Assembly: GCF_018531465.1 (NCBI RefSeq)
Contig: NZ_JAHDTF010000005.1
Coordinates: forward strand, 1-64,000
Direction of reading: 5' to 3'
Length of the DNA stretch: 64,000 nt
DNA from: Sphaerisporangium fuscum
GTDB lineage: Bacteria; Actinomycetota; Actinomycetes; Streptosporangiales; Streptosporangiaceae
The number at the start of each line of letters is the position of its first letter. The stretch's first letter is position 1. The notes below the pieces were generated by a model that saw only the letters and a program-made list of their open reading frames with translations, was not told the DNA's origin and did no database searches. Made by a program: the position numbers and the translations under genes. Shown here piece after piece: positions 43,758-53,471 of the stretch.

Positions 43758-46700
43758 ATGATCTGGCACAAAGCCAAGCGCTCATCGAAGTTCGCCATCG
43801 CCTCGGCGATGGTCACCCTCGCCGCCCTGCTCTCGGCTCCGGCGGCGCCCGCCTCGGCGACCAGCGCCGCCTGTGGCCCGACCACCGGCAACGCCATCAC
43901 CTGTGAGAACGAGCAGGTCGGCAGCCCGCCCGAGGAATGGGAGATCGACCCCAAGGGGACGGTCGAAGGTTACGCCGACCAGATCAGCGTCAACCTCGGT
44001 CAGACCGTCAACTTCAAGATCCGGTCGTCGGGGGCGAGCGCGCTCACCGTCGACATCTACCGGGTCGGTTACTACCAGGGAAAAGGCGCCCGAAAGATCA
44101 TCTCGGTCCCGGCCAACGCGTCGGCCGCGCGCACGCAGGCGAACTGCCCCGAGAACACCACCACCGGCATGGTGGAGTGCAACTGGGCGACCGTCGCGAG
44201 CTGGACCGTTCCGTCCACGCAGGTCTCCGGTGTCTACTTCGCGCACGTCACCCGCACCGACACCCACGACGACACGCACATCGTGTTCGTCGTGCGGGAC
44301 GACTCCCGCGCCTCCGACATCCTGTTCAAGACTTCTGACACCACCTGGCAGGCGTACAACTCCTGGGGCGACGTCCCGGCGACGGAGGACAACCCCTACA
44401 AGGCGGAGAACAGCTTCTACCGGGGCGACAGCACGATCGCCGCGGGACGGGCGGTGAAGCTGAGCTACAACCGGCCGTTCAACACCCGCCTGTCGACCCC
44501 CTGGGGCCGCGACTTCGTGTGGGCCAACGAGTACCCCATGATCCGCTTCCTCGAGGCCAACGGGTACGACGTGTCGTACATCGCCACGCCGGACGCCGCG
44601 AGGTCCCCCAACCTGCTGCTGAACCACAAGGCGCTGCTGTCGGTCGGCCACGACGAGTACTGGTCGGGCGAGGAGCGCGCGGCGTTCGAGAACGCCCGCG
44701 ACCACGGGGTGAGCCTGGGCTTCTTCAGCGGAAACGAGGTCTACTGGAAGACCCGCTGGGAGAACAACTACCGCACGCTGGTCACCTACAAGGAGACCCA
44801 CGCCAACGCCAAGATCGACCCGACCCCCAACGTGTGGACGGGCACCTGGCGTGACCCGCGCTTCAGCCCGCCCGCCGACGGCGGCAGGCCCGAGAACGCC
44901 CTGACCGGCACACTGTTCACGGTCAACTGCACCACCTCCGACAACGGCTGCCAGGCCATCCCGCTGACGGTCCCCGCCGCGGACGGCAAGATGCGCTTCT
45001 GGCGCGGCACGTCCGTCGCCAACCAGGTCACCGGCTCGGTCAGCATCCCCGGTCTGGTGGGCTACGAGTGGGACGAGGACATCGACAACGGCTTCCGGCC
45101 CAAGGGCCTGGTGCCGCTGTCCTCCACCACGGCGACCGCCGAGCAGCGGCTGATCGACTACGGCACCAACGTCGCCCAGATGAGCGCCACCCACCGCATG
45201 ACCCTGTACCGGGCCGCCAGCGGAGCGCTGGTCTTCGGCGCCGGCACCGTGCAGTGGACCTGGGGCCTCGACAACGAGCACGACAGCTACAACGACACCG
45301 ACTACACCGACACCCGCATCAAGCAGGCGACGGTCAACCTGTTCGCCGACATGGGCGTGCAGCCCAAGTCCCTCACCGCGGGACTGAGCGCGGCGTCCAA
45401 GTCGACCGACACGACGGCGCCGACCGCGACGATCAGCGCTCCGGCCGCGAACGCCACGCTCGCCAACGGTTCGACCGTCACCGTCAGCGGCACCGCCGCC
45501 GACGTCGGCGGCCAGGTCGGCGCGGTCGAGGTCTCCACCGACGGCGGCGCCACCTGGCACCCCGCCGGCGGACGCGGAAGCTGGACCTACTCCTGGAAGG
45601 TCACCGGCGTCGGCGCCACCACCATCAAGGTGCGCGCGGCCGACGACAGCGGCAACGTCGGGGCCGAGGTGGCCAGGGGCGTCACCGTCGAGTGCCCCTG
45701 CAGCCTGTTCCCCTCCTCGACCGTGCCGTCGAACCCGGCCGAGAACGACTCCAGCGCGCTGGAGCTCGGGGTCCGCTTCACCTCCTCGGTCGCGGGCTAC
45801 ATCACCGGCGTGAAGTTCTACAAGGGCACCGGCAACACCGGCACCCACACCGGCACGCTGTGGTCGGCGGACGGCACCGCGCTCGCCACGGGCACCTTCG
45901 GAAGCGAGACCGCCACGGGCTGGCAGACGCTGAACTTCGCCTCACCGGTGCACATCGCGGCCGGCACCCCGTACATCGCCTCCTACTACGCGCCGAACGG
46001 CCACTACGCCGCCGACGCGAACTTCTTCCGCTACCAGCCGACGGTGAACTCCCCGCTCACCGCGCCCCAGGCGACCGAGACCGCGGGCAACGGCGTCTAC
46101 CGGTCGGGGGCGGGATTCCCGAACCAGACCTACAACGGCGGCAACTACTACGTCGACGTGATCCTGTCGACCAAGGACACCTACCCGCCGGCGGCCACCT
46201 CGGCCTCCCCGGTACCCGGGTCGTCCAGCGTGCCGACGACGGCGCAGCCGAAGGTGACGTTCGGCGAGCCCGTCCAGGCCGGGACCGCGACGTTCACCCT
46301 GAAGGACGCCGGCGGTTCGGCCGTCGCCGGCACCGCCACCCTGGACGCCGGACGCACCACCTTCACCTTCGCGCCGTCCGCGCCGCTCGCCCCCGGCGAG
46401 AAGTTCACGGTCACGGTCTCCGGGGCCAAGGACGACGCGAACAACACGATGACCCAGCCGTACACCTTCTCGTTCACCACGGCGAAGACCTGGACGGCCG
46501 GGGTCTGCCCGTGCACCCTGTGGCCGGACGTGACGGTGCCGGACGTGACCAGTGTCGACGACACCGGTTCGCTCGAGGTGGGCGTGAAGTTCCAGCCCAG
46601 CGCCGACGGCTTCATCGAGGGCGTCCGCTTCTACAAGGGCGCCGGCAACACCGGCACCCACACCGGCACGCTGTGGAACGAGGCGGGCCAGGAGCTGGCG

Positions 46701-47807
46701 ACGGCGACCTTCAGCGGCGAGTCGACGCAGGGGTGGCAGGAGGTCTACTTCACCACTCCGGTGCCGGTCACCAAGAACACCACCTACGTCGCCTCCTACC
46801 ACGCGCCGAACGGCCACTACGCGGCCACCTACAACGGGCTGTCCTCGGCCGTCGTCGCCTCGCCGCTGAGCGCCCTCGCCAGCGGGTCGAGCGGCGGCAA
46901 CGGCGTGTACAGGTACGGCGGACGGGCCTTCCCGACCGACAGCTGGGCGGCGACGAACTACTGGGTCGACGTGATCTTCACGAAGCTCGCCGACACCACC
47001 GCGCCGTACGTCACCCTGAAGTCGCCCGACCACGGCGGCACCGGGGTGGCCACCGGGTCGGCGGTCACCGCCACCTTCAGCGAGCCGATCCAGGCGGGCA
47101 CGGCCACGATCACCGTGAAGAACGCCGCCAACCAGGCGGTGGCCGGCACGGTCGACCTGAACGCCGCGCGCACGCTGCTGACCTTCACCCCCACCACCGC
47201 CCTGGCGCAGAGCACGACGTACACCGTCACGGTCACGGGGGCCAAGGACGACGCCGGCAACGTCATGACCAGCACGAGCTGGTCGTTCACCACCGGCGGC
47301 CCGGCGAGCTGCCCGTGCAGCATCTGGGCGAGCAACGCCACCCCGGCCAACCCGTCGAACAACGACTCGGCCTCGGTGGAGCTGGGCGTGAAGTTCACCG
47401 CCGAGATGGACGGCACGGTCACCGGCGTCCGGTTCTACAAGGGCACCGGCAACACCGGTGCCCACGTGGGCAACCTGTGGAGCTCCACCGGCACCCTGCT
47501 CGCCACCGGCACTTTCGGCACCGAGTCGGCGTCGGGATGGCAGAGCCTGACCTTCACCACCCCGGTCACGGTGGCCGCGGGTCAGGTGTACGTCGCGTCG
47601 TACTTCGCCCCGAACGGCCACTACTCGGGCGACGGCGGCTACTTCAACTCCGGCGCCTACGACAACCCGCCGCTGCACGCCGTGGCCAACGGCGGCCCGG
47701 CGGGCTCGAACGGCGTGTACCGCTACGGCTCGTCGTCGGGCTTCCCGACCGACAGCTACAACGGCGCGAACTACTGGGTGGACGTGCTGTTCACCCCGGC
47801 CGCCTGA
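43758..47807 (+). CDS. Secreted multidomain protein: N,N-dimethylformamidase-beta-like region, three DUF4082 domains, Ig-like domains
   Basis: A 1349-residue exported protein. The ATG at 43758 opens a signal peptide cut near PASA. Residues about 40-545 resemble the large subunit of dimethylformamidase (EIDPKGTVEGYADQISVNLG, TWQAYNSWGDVPATEDNPYK, VGHDEYWSGEERAAFENARD). Residues about 553-640 form an Ig-like domain. DUF4082 domains lie at about 645-804, 916-1074 and 1185-1349, each starting with CPCxxW/F, separated by Big_5-type Ig domains. It probably hangs on the cell surface and binds or cuts glycans; the DMFase region is homologous only, so amidase activity is not claimed. DUF4082 also occurs in the 39153 protein. 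Confidence 0.85.
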   Translation: MIWHKAKRSSKFAIASAMVTLAALLSAPAAPASATSAACGPTTGNAITCENEQVGSPPEEWEIDPKGTVEGYADQISVNLGQTVNFKIRSSGASALTVDIYRVGYYQGKGARKIISVPANASAARTQANCPENTTTGMVECNWATVASWTVPSTQVSGVYFAHVTRTDTHDDTHIVFVVRDDSRASDILFKTSDTTWQAYNSWGDVPATEDNPYKAENSFYRGDSTIAAGRAVKLSYNRPFNTRLSTPWGRDFVWANEYPMIRFLEANGYDVSYIATPDAARSPNLLLNHKALLSVGHDEYWSGEERAAFENARDHGVSLGFFSGNEVYWKTRWENNYRTLVTYKETHANAKIDPTPNVWTGTWRDPRFSPPADGGRPENALTGTLFTVNCTTSDNGCQAIPLTVPAADGKMRFWRGTSVANQVTGSVSIPGLVGYEWDEDIDNGFRPKGLVPLSSTTATAEQRLIDYGTNVAQMSATHRMTLYRAASGALVFGAGTVQWTWGLDNEHDSYNDTDYTDTRIKQATVNLFADMGVQPKSLTAGLSAASKSTDTTAPTATISAPAANATLANGSTVTVSGTAADVGGQVGAVEVSTDGGATWHPAGGRGSWTYSWKVTGVGATTIKVRAADDSGNVGAEVARGVTVECPCSLFPSSTVPSNPAENDSSALELGVRFTSSVAGYITGVKFYKGTGNTGTHTGTLWSADGTALATGTFGSETATGWQTLNFASPVHIAAGTPYIASYYAPNGHYAADANFFRYQPTVNSPLTAPQATETAGNGVYRSGAGFPNQTYNGGNYYVDVILSTKDTYPPAATSASPVPGSSSVPTTAQPKVTFGEPVQAGTATFTLKDAGGSAVAGTATLDAGRTTFTFAPSAPLAPGEKFTVTVSGAKDDANNTMTQPYTFSFTTAKTWTAGVCPCTLWPDVTVPDVTSVDDTGSLEVGVKFQPSADGFIEGVRFYKGAGNTGTHTGTLWNEAGQELATATFSGESTQGWQEVYFTTPVPVTKNTTYVASYHAPNGHYAATYNGLSSAVVASPLSALASGSSGGNGVYRYGGRAFPTDSWAATNYWVDVIFTKLADTTAPYVTLKSPDHGGTGVATGSAVTATFSEPIQAGTATITVKNAANQAVAGTVDLNAARTLLTFTPTTALAQSTTYTVTVTGAKDDAGNVMTSTSWSFTTGGPASCPCSIWASNATPANPSNNDSASVELGVKFTAEMDGTVTGVRFYKGTGNTGAHVGNLWSSTGTLLATGTFGTESASGWQSLTFTTPVTVAAGQVYVASYFAPNGHYSGDGGYFNSGAYDNPPLHAVANGGPAGSNGVYRYGSSSGFPTDSYNGANYWVDVLFTPAA

Positions 47808-47830
47808 AAACCGCATAACGAACCCTGATC

Positions 47831-47860
47831 GCCCCGTACCGGCCCCGGCCGGTACGGGGC
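47831..47860 (+). terminator. Intrinsic terminator after the multidomain secreted protein
   Basis: GCCCCGTACCGGCC at 47831-47844 pairs exactly with GGCCGGTACGGGGC at 47847-47860 around a tight CC loop. It follows the stop at 47807 by 23 bases and precedes the next gene by 27, so it separates the secreted protein from the sugar-synthesis operon. Confidence 0.7.
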
Positions 47861-47887
47861 GCCTGCTGGAAACGAGAGGAGAGCCGC

Positions 47888-48925
47888 GTGACGTCGACCG
47901 GCCTAGCCGTGATCGGTGCGGGCTACTGGGGCCCCAACCTCGTCCGCAACGCCATGGCCACGCCCGAGCTGCGGCTGGAATGGCTCTGCGACCTCGACGA
48001 GGACCGCGCGAAGGCGGTTCTCGGCCGCTACACCACCGTGCGGGCGACCTCCTCGGTGGAGCGCGTGCTGGAGGACCCGTCGGTGCGGGCGGTGGCCATC
48101 GCCACCCCGGCGCGCACCCACTTCGAACTGGTGCGCGCGGCCCTGGACGCCGGCAAGCACGTGCTGGTCGAGAAGCCGCTGACCCCGACCTACGAGGAGG
48201 GCGCCAAGCTCGTCGCGCTCGCCGAGGAGCGGGGCCTGGTGCTCATGCTCGACCACACCTTCTGCTACACGCCGGTCGTCCGGAAGATCCGCGACCTGAT
48301 CGCCTCCGGGGAGCTCGGGGACGTGCAGTTCGTCGACTCGGTGCGCATCAACCTCGGCCTGGTCCAGCCGGACGTCGACGTGCTGTGGGACCTCGCGCCG
48401 CACGACCTGTCGATCCTCGACTTCGTGCTGCCCGAGGGGGTGACCCCGGTGGCGGTCGCGGCGCACTCCTCCGACCCGATCGGGGCGGGGCGGCCGTGCC
48501 TGGCGTACCTCACCCTGTGGCTGTCGTCGGGCGCCCTCGCCCACGTCCACGTCAACTGGCTCAGCCCTACCAAGATCCGCACGACGGTGATCGGCGGGTC
48601 CCGGCGCACCATCGTGTGGGACGACGTCAACCCGGCCCAGCGCCTGGCGGTGTACGACCGTGGCGTGGACCTCTCGACGGCCGGCGAGGACGAGCGGCGG
48701 GCGGCCCTGATCTCCTATCGCACCGGTGACGTCGTCGTACCCGCCCTGCCCGAGCGGGAGGCCCTGCGCGGGGTCATGGGCGAGTTCGCGGCCGCCATCC
48801 GGGAGGGCCGCGCCCCGCTGACCGACGGCCGGTCCGGGCTCCGTGTCCTCGCTCTCCTGGAAGCCGCGGGACAAAGCATCCAAAATGACGGCAGACGAAT
48901 CGACCTGGGAGGATCCGCCCGATGA
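47888..48925 (+). CDS. Gfo/Idh/MocA-family nucleotide-sugar dehydrogenase
   Basis: A 345-residue NAD-dependent oxidoreductase. LAVIGAGYWGPNLVRNAMAT is the Rossmann motif, and HVLVEKPLTP carries the EKP signature (about 95-99). In surface-glycan loci such enzymes (WlbA-like) oxidise a nucleotide sugar at C3 before amination. Both DegT aminotransferases downstream fit a 3-keto to 3-amino pathway. GTG at 47888 follows AGAGGAGA. First gene of a plus-strand operon that runs to 56731, the next start overlapping its stop. Confidence 0.85.
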   Translation: MTSTGLAVIGAGYWGPNLVRNAMATPELRLEWLCDLDEDRAKAVLGRYTTVRATSSVERVLEDPSVRAVAIATPARTHFELVRAALDAGKHVLVEKPLTPTYEEGAKLVALAEERGLVLMLDHTFCYTPVVRKIRDLIASGELGDVQFVDSVRINLGLVQPDVDVLWDLAPHDLSILDFVLPEGVTPVAVAAHSSDPIGAGRPCLAYLTLWLSSGALAHVHVNWLSPTKIRTTVIGGSRRTIVWDDVNPAQRLAVYDRGVDLSTAGEDERRAALISYRTGDVVVPALPEREALRGVMGEFAAAIREGRAPLTDGRSGLRVLALLEAAGQSIQNDGRRIDLGGSAR

Positions 48926-49908
48926 TTGAGAACAGCCGCTGCCTGGTGACCGGAGGCGCGGGGACGATCGGCTCGACGGTCGTCGACCAGCTGCTCGCCG
49001 CCGGCGCGGCGGAGGTCGTCGTGCTCGACAACTTCGTCCGCGGCCGCCGGGCCAACCTCGCCGCCGCCGAGAAGGCCGGAGCCGGGCGCCTGCGGGTCGT
49101 CGAGGGCGACATCCGCGACACCAAGCTCGTCCGCTCGGTCACCGAGGGCATGGACCTGGTGTTCCACCTGGCCGCCATCCGGATCACCCAGTGCGCCGAG
49201 GAGCCCCGCCTCGCCCTGGAGGTGCTGGTGGACGGCACCTACGAGGTCGTGGAGGCCGCGGCCGACGCGGGCGTGCGCAAGGTGGTCGCCTCGTCGTCCG
49301 CCTCGGTGTACGGCCTGGCCACCGAGTTCCCCACCCGCGAGGACCACCACCCGTACGCCAACGACACCCTGTACGGCGCGGCCAAGACGTTCAACGAGGG
49401 CCTGCTGCGCAGCTTCCACGCCATGCGCGGGCTCGACTACGTCGCCCTGCGCTACTTCAACGTCTACGGCCCGCGCATGGACATCCACGGCCTCTACACC
49501 GAGGTGCTGATCCGCTGGATGGAGCGCATCGAGAACGGGCAGCCCCCGCTGATCCTCGGCGACGGCCTGCAGACCATGGACTTCGTCTACACCGAGGACA
49601 TCGCGCGCGCGAACCTCCTCGCCGCGGCGGGCGACGCCACCGACGAGGTCTTCAACATCGCCAGCTCGGCCGAGACCAGCCTTCGCGAGCTGGCCGAGGC
49701 GCTGATGGCGGTCATGGGCCGCGGCGACCTCGGCCTGGAGTTCGGCCCGGCCCGCGCGGTCAACGGCGTCACCCGCCGCCTGGCGGACGTGAGCGCCGCG
49801 GCCGACCGGCTCGGCTGGAAGGCGGAGGTCGACCTCGAGGAGGGCCTGCGCCGCCTGGTGGCCTGGTGGCGCGCCGAGCGCGAGGCCCCGGAGGGTCCCG
49901 CCGAGTGA
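48922..49908 (+). CDS. NAD-dependent nucleotide-sugar epimerase/dehydratase (extended SDR)
   Basis: A 328-residue extended SDR. TGGAGTIGSTVVDQLLAAGA is the cofactor motif, SSSASVYGLA and YGAAKTFNEGLL supply the Ser, Tyr and Lys, and RYFNVYGPRMD is the substrate-side motif of GalE/dTDP-glucose epimerase-like enzymes. The closest class is UDP-glucose 4-epimerase or a C4 epimerase of a related sugar. ATG at 48922 overlaps the previous stop by four bases. Confidence 0.85.
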   Translation: MIENSRCLVTGGAGTIGSTVVDQLLAAGAAEVVVLDNFVRGRRANLAAAEKAGAGRLRVVEGDIRDTKLVRSVTEGMDLVFHLAAIRITQCAEEPRLALEVLVDGTYEVVEAAADAGVRKVVASSSASVYGLATEFPTREDHHPYANDTLYGAAKTFNEGLLRSFHAMRGLDYVALRYFNVYGPRMDIHGLYTEVLIRWMERIENGQPPLILGDGLQTMDFVYTEDIARANLLAAAGDATDEVFNIASSAETSLRELAEALMAVMGRGDLGLEFGPARAVNGVTRRLADVSAAADRLGWKAEVDLEEGLRRLVAWWRAEREAPEGPAE

Positions 49909-51065
49909 ACGGACTGCTCGTCTACGCGGGCGGCACCGCATACGACGGGGTCAAGGGCACCGACCAGCAGATGGCCGACCGGCTCAGCGGCCTGGTCGAC
50001 GTGCTGTACGTCGACCCGCCCAGGTCCGTCCTGCGTGGCGCCCGGGGCAGCCGGGTCGACCAGGTGCGGCCGGGGCTGTGGCGGCTCACTCCGTCGGCCC
50101 CGCCCGCGGCCCACCGTCCGGGCGTGGAGCGCCTCACCGCGGCCCTGGCGCGGCGGTCCGTACGGCGCGCCGCCCGCGGCCTGGGCCGCCCGATCAGGGC
50201 GGTCGTGGCGTCGGGCACCACCGACGTCCTCGGTGCCGCGCGCGGCGCCCGCACCCTGCACTTCATCACCGACGACCTCACGGCGGGCGCCTCGCTGCTC
50301 GGCATGGCCGCCGGGCAGCTCGCCCGCATCGAGACGCGCATGTCCGCGCGCGCGGACCGGATCGCCGTCGTCTCCCCCGGCCTGGTGGAACGCGCCAAGG
50401 AGCGGGGGCGCGAGGCCACGCTGGTGCCGAACGGCTGCGACAGCGAGGCGTGCGCCGAGGTGGATCTCGCCCCGTGGCCGGACGACCTGCCCGAGAAGCT
50501 GGCCGGCGTCCCGGTCGCCGGGTTCGTCGGGCACGTCAACGCCCGCATCGACATCTCGCTGCTGGAGGCCGTCGCCGAGGCCGGTCACCCGCTCGTGGTG
50601 GTGGGGCCGCGCTCCGAAGGGTACGAACCGGAGCGTTTCGCCGCGCTGACCAGCCGTCCCGGGGTCCACTGGGTGGGGCCCAAACCGTACGAGACCCTCC
50701 CGTCCTACCTGCGGGTGATCGACGTGGGACTCACCCCGTACACCGACACGGCCTTCAACCGCGCGAGCTTCCCGCTGAAGACCCTGGAGTACCTCGCGGC
50801 CGGGCGGGGGGTCGTGTCGACGGACCTGCCCGCCACCCGCTGGCTGAAGGCCGGCGACCTGATCCGCTCCGTGGCGGGGCAGGACCCGCGGGCGTTCGCC
50901 AAGGCGGTCACCGCCGAACTGGAGACGCCGAGGACCCCCGCGCTGGCGACCCGCCGCCGGGCGTTCGCGGCACTGCACGACTGGAATGAGCGGGTCCGCG
51001 TGATCGCGGAACTGCTCGACATCGATTCGCCGTCGCAGGCGTCAAGGGAGGTGGCCGGGCGATGA
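49905..51065 (+). CDS. Glycosyltransferase, GT4-like (GT-B fold)
   Basis: A 386-residue GT-B glycosyltransferase. ALARRSVRRA, LVPNGCDSEAC and VAGFVGHVNARIDISLLEAV mark the domain boundaries; VGPKPYETLPSYLRVIDVGL and FPLKTLEYLAAGRGVVSTDL are the donor-binding region with the conserved Glu. GTG at 49905 overlaps the epimerase stop (GTGA). It probably adds one sugar to the undecaprenyl-linked intermediate in the cytoplasm. Confidence 0.82.
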   Translation: MNGLLVYAGGTAYDGVKGTDQQMADRLSGLVDVLYVDPPRSVLRGARGSRVDQVRPGLWRLTPSAPPAAHRPGVERLTAALARRSVRRAARGLGRPIRAVVASGTTDVLGAARGARTLHFITDDLTAGASLLGMAAGQLARIETRMSARADRIAVVSPGLVERAKERGREATLVPNGCDSEACAEVDLAPWPDDLPEKLAGVPVAGFVGHVNARIDISLLEAVAEAGHPLVVVGPRSEGYEPERFAALTSRPGVHWVGPKPYETLPSYLRVIDVGLTPYTDTAFNRASFPLKTLEYLAAGRGVVSTDLPATRWLKAGDLIRSVAGQDPRAFAKAVTAELETPRTPALATRRRAFAALHDWNERVRVIAELLDIDSPSQASREVAGR

Positions 51066-52183
51066 TCCCGGTGATGCGGCCGTGGTTCGGGCCGGAGGAG
51101 CAGGAGGCGGTCGCCGAGGTGATCGCCTCGGGCTGGGTCGCTCAGGGGCCGCGCGTCGCGGAGTTCGAGCGCGGCTTCGCCGAGGCGGTCCAGGCCGGGC
51201 ACGGCGTGGCCGTCTCGTCCTGCACCACGGCGCTGCACCTGTGCCTGGTGCTGGCCGGAGTCGGCCCGGGCGACGAGGTGATCGTGCCGTCCCTGTCGTT
51301 CATCGCGACCGCCAACGTCGTGCGGCACGCGGGCGCGGAGCCGGTGTTCGCCGACATCGACCCGGCGACCGGGAACCTCACCGCCAAGACGATCGAGGCC
51401 GTGCTGACCCCGCGCACGAAGGCCGTGATCCTCGTCCACCAGGCGGGCGTGCCCGCGGACGTCGACGAGGTGCGGGCCGCCCACCCGGGGCTGGTCCTGG
51501 TGGAGGACGCCGCGTGCGCGGCCGGCTCGACGTACAAGGGACGCCCGGTGGGGGCGGGGGCCGGACTGGCCGCCTGGTCGTTCCACCCGCGCAAGCTGCT
51601 CACGGCAGGCGAAGGTGGCATGATCACGCTGATGGACGGCGAGGTCGCGGCCCGGGCGCGCCGGCTGCGCGAGCACGGCATGAGCGTCAGCGCCGCCGAC
51701 CGGCACGCCAAGGGCGTCACGACGCCGGAGCAGTACCTCGAGGTCGGGTTCAACTACCGGATGACCGACCTGCAGGCCGCGGTCGGGATCGTGCAGCTCG
51801 GCAGGCTCGCCGAGATGGTCGCACGGCGGCGTGCCCTCGCCGCGCGCTACCACCGGCTGCTCGCCGACATCCCCGGCCTGCGCATGGTGGCCGACCCCGA
51901 GCACGGGACGACCAACTACCAGTCGTTCTGGGTCGCGCTGCCCGAGGACTTCCCGATGGGCCGCGACGACCTGCTCGCCTTCCTCGCCACCCACGGCGTC
52001 TCCGCGCGGCGGGGCATCATGGCCGCCCACCTCGAACCGGCCTACGCCGGCAAGGTGAACGCCGAGCTGCCCGCCACCGAATGGCTGACCGCCAACTCGC
52101 TCATCCTGCCGCTGTTCCACACCATGACCGAGGCCGAGCAGGACCAGGTGGCGCGGGCCCTGCACGCGGCGGCGGCCGGCTGA
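51062..52183 (+). CDS. DegT/DnrJ/EryC1 aminotransferase (first copy)
   Basis: A 373-residue PLP-dependent sugar aminotransferase. VSSCTTALHLCLVLAGVGPG is the substrate-site start, EDAACAAGSTYKG supplies the Asp, and WSFHPRKLLTAGEGGM carries the PLP Lys (about residue 180). Such enzymes aminate a keto group of a nucleotide sugar. The ATG at 51062 overlaps the previous stop (ATGA). A second, divergent copy lies at 55637, suggesting two different aminations or two related sugars. Confidence 0.88.
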   Translation: MIPVMRPWFGPEEQEAVAEVIASGWVAQGPRVAEFERGFAEAVQAGHGVAVSSCTTALHLCLVLAGVGPGDEVIVPSLSFIATANVVRHAGAEPVFADIDPATGNLTAKTIEAVLTPRTKAVILVHQAGVPADVDEVRAAHPGLVLVEDAACAAGSTYKGRPVGAGAGLAAWSFHPRKLLTAGEGGMITLMDGEVAARARRLREHGMSVSAADRHAKGVTTPEQYLEVGFNYRMTDLQAAVGIVQLGRLAEMVARRRALAARYHRLLADIPGLRMVADPEHGTTNYQSFWVALPEDFPMGRDDLLAFLATHGVSARRGIMAAHLEPAYAGKVNAELPATEWLTANSLILPLFHTMTEAEQDQVARALHAAAAG

Positions 52184-52226
52184 TGGCCGTCGGCCTGCAC
52201 GAGGGTCACCGCCGGGCGGTGGTGAG

Positions 52227-53471
52227 GTGAGCCGCACCATCGTGGTCTACCCCCACTCGATGGAGCTCGGCGGCAGCCAGCTCAACGCCATCGAGCTCGC
52301 GGCGGCCGTACGCGACCTCGGCCACGAGGTGATCGTGGTCAGCGAGCCCGGGCCGCTGGTGGGCAACGTCAAGGCCGCCGGGCTGGAACACCTGGAGCTC
52401 GACCTGTACCGGCGCCGTCCGTCCTGGACGACGATCCGCCGGCTGCGGTCGCTCGCCGAATCGCGCGGCGTCGACGTCGTGCACGGCTACGAGTGGCCGC
52501 CGGGTGTCGAGGCGTACTACACGACGCTCGGCGACGCGCGGGTGACGGCCGTCTGCACGGTCATGTCCATGTCGGTGGCGCCGTTCCTGCCCCCGTCGCT
52601 GCCGCTGGTCGTCGGCACGCGGGAGATCCAGCAAGGGGCCCGCGCGCGGCACCCCCGGGTGCACCTCATCGAGCCGCCCGTGGACGTCGCCGCCAACGCG
52701 CCCGGCCATCCGGTGGAGGAGTTCCGCCGCGCCCACGGCCTCACCCCGGGGCCGCTCGACATCGTCGTGGTCTGCCGCCTGGTGCCCGAGCTCAAGCTCG
52801 AAAGCCTGCTGACCGCGGTCGACACGGTCGGCCGGCTCGCCGGCGAGCTGGACGTACGGCTCGTCGTGGCCGGCGACGGCACGGCCCGCGACCAGGTCGA
52901 GGAGCACGCCGCGCGGGCGAACGCGGCGGCCGGCCGTCCCGTCGTCGTGCTGACCGGCGAACTGGCCGACCCGCGTCCTGCCTACGCCTCCGCCACGGTC
53001 TGCCTCGGCATGGGCGGGTCGGCGCTGCGGTCGCTCGCCTTCGGCAAGCCGCTGATCGTGCAGGGCGAGCACGGCTTCTTCGAGCTGCTCACCCCGGAGA
53101 CCGAGCCGCTGTTCCTCGAACAGGGCTGGTACGGCCTCGGCGGCGGACGCGACGAAGGCCCCGCCCGGTTCGAGGCGGCGCTGCGCCGCCTGTACGCCGA
53201 CGCGGAGCTGCGCGGCAAGCTGGGCGAGTACGGCAGGAGGCTGGTGACCGACAGGTTCAGCCTGGAACGGGCCGCCCGGGTGCAGGCCGACATCTACGAG
53301 CAGGCGATCGCCGAGCCGCCGTCCCCGCGCGACGCGCTCGCGACGGCGCAGGGCGTGGCGGCCCACAAGCTGCGCCGCCGCTACCAGCGCCTGCGCGGCA
53401 CGCATTCCCGTGACGACTTCAACGCCGTCGCCAAGAGCCACCAGGGCACGGCAGCCGAGGAGCGCAGGTGA
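52227..53471 (+). CDS. Glycosyltransferase, GT4-like
   Basis: A 414-residue GT-B glycosyltransferase. VYPHSMELGGSQLNAIELAA is the acceptor-side start, DIVVVCRLVPELKLESLLTA the hinge and LGMGGSALRSLAFGKPLIVQ the donor site. GTG at 52227 is chosen because it opens the fold. The C terminus has a charged helix. The Wzx-like flippase start overlaps its stop, so it belongs to the polymer-unit assembly set. Confidence 0.82.
   Translation: MSRTIVVYPHSMELGGSQLNAIELAAAVRDLGHEVIVVSEPGPLVGNVKAAGLEHLELDLYRRRPSWTTIRRLRSLAESRGVDVVHGYEWPPGVEAYYTTLGDARVTAVCTVMSMSVAPFLPPSLPLVVGTREIQQGARARHPRVHLIEPPVDVAANAPGHPVEEFRRAHGLTPGPLDIVVVCRLVPELKLESLLTAVDTVGRLAGELDVRLVVAGDGTARDQVEEHAARANAAAGRPVVVLTGELADPRPAYASATVCLGMGGSALRSLAFGKPLIVQGEHGFFELLTPETEPLFLEQGWYGLGGGRDEGPARFEAALRRLYADAELRGKLGEYGRRLVTDRFSLERAARVQADIYEQAIAEPPSPRDALATAQGVAAHKLRRRYQRLRGTHSRDDFNAVAKSHQGTAAEERR

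Noticed and set aside
45068..47818. Long +1 open frame inside the secreted multidomain gene
   Set aside because: Arg/His/Gly-rich shadow of the real frame, which has the DUF4082 and Ig motifs.
47831..47860. Hairpin considered as a riboswitch upstream of the dehydrogenase gene
   Set aside because: A simple perfect stem with a 2-base loop right after a stop codon is better explained as a terminator.
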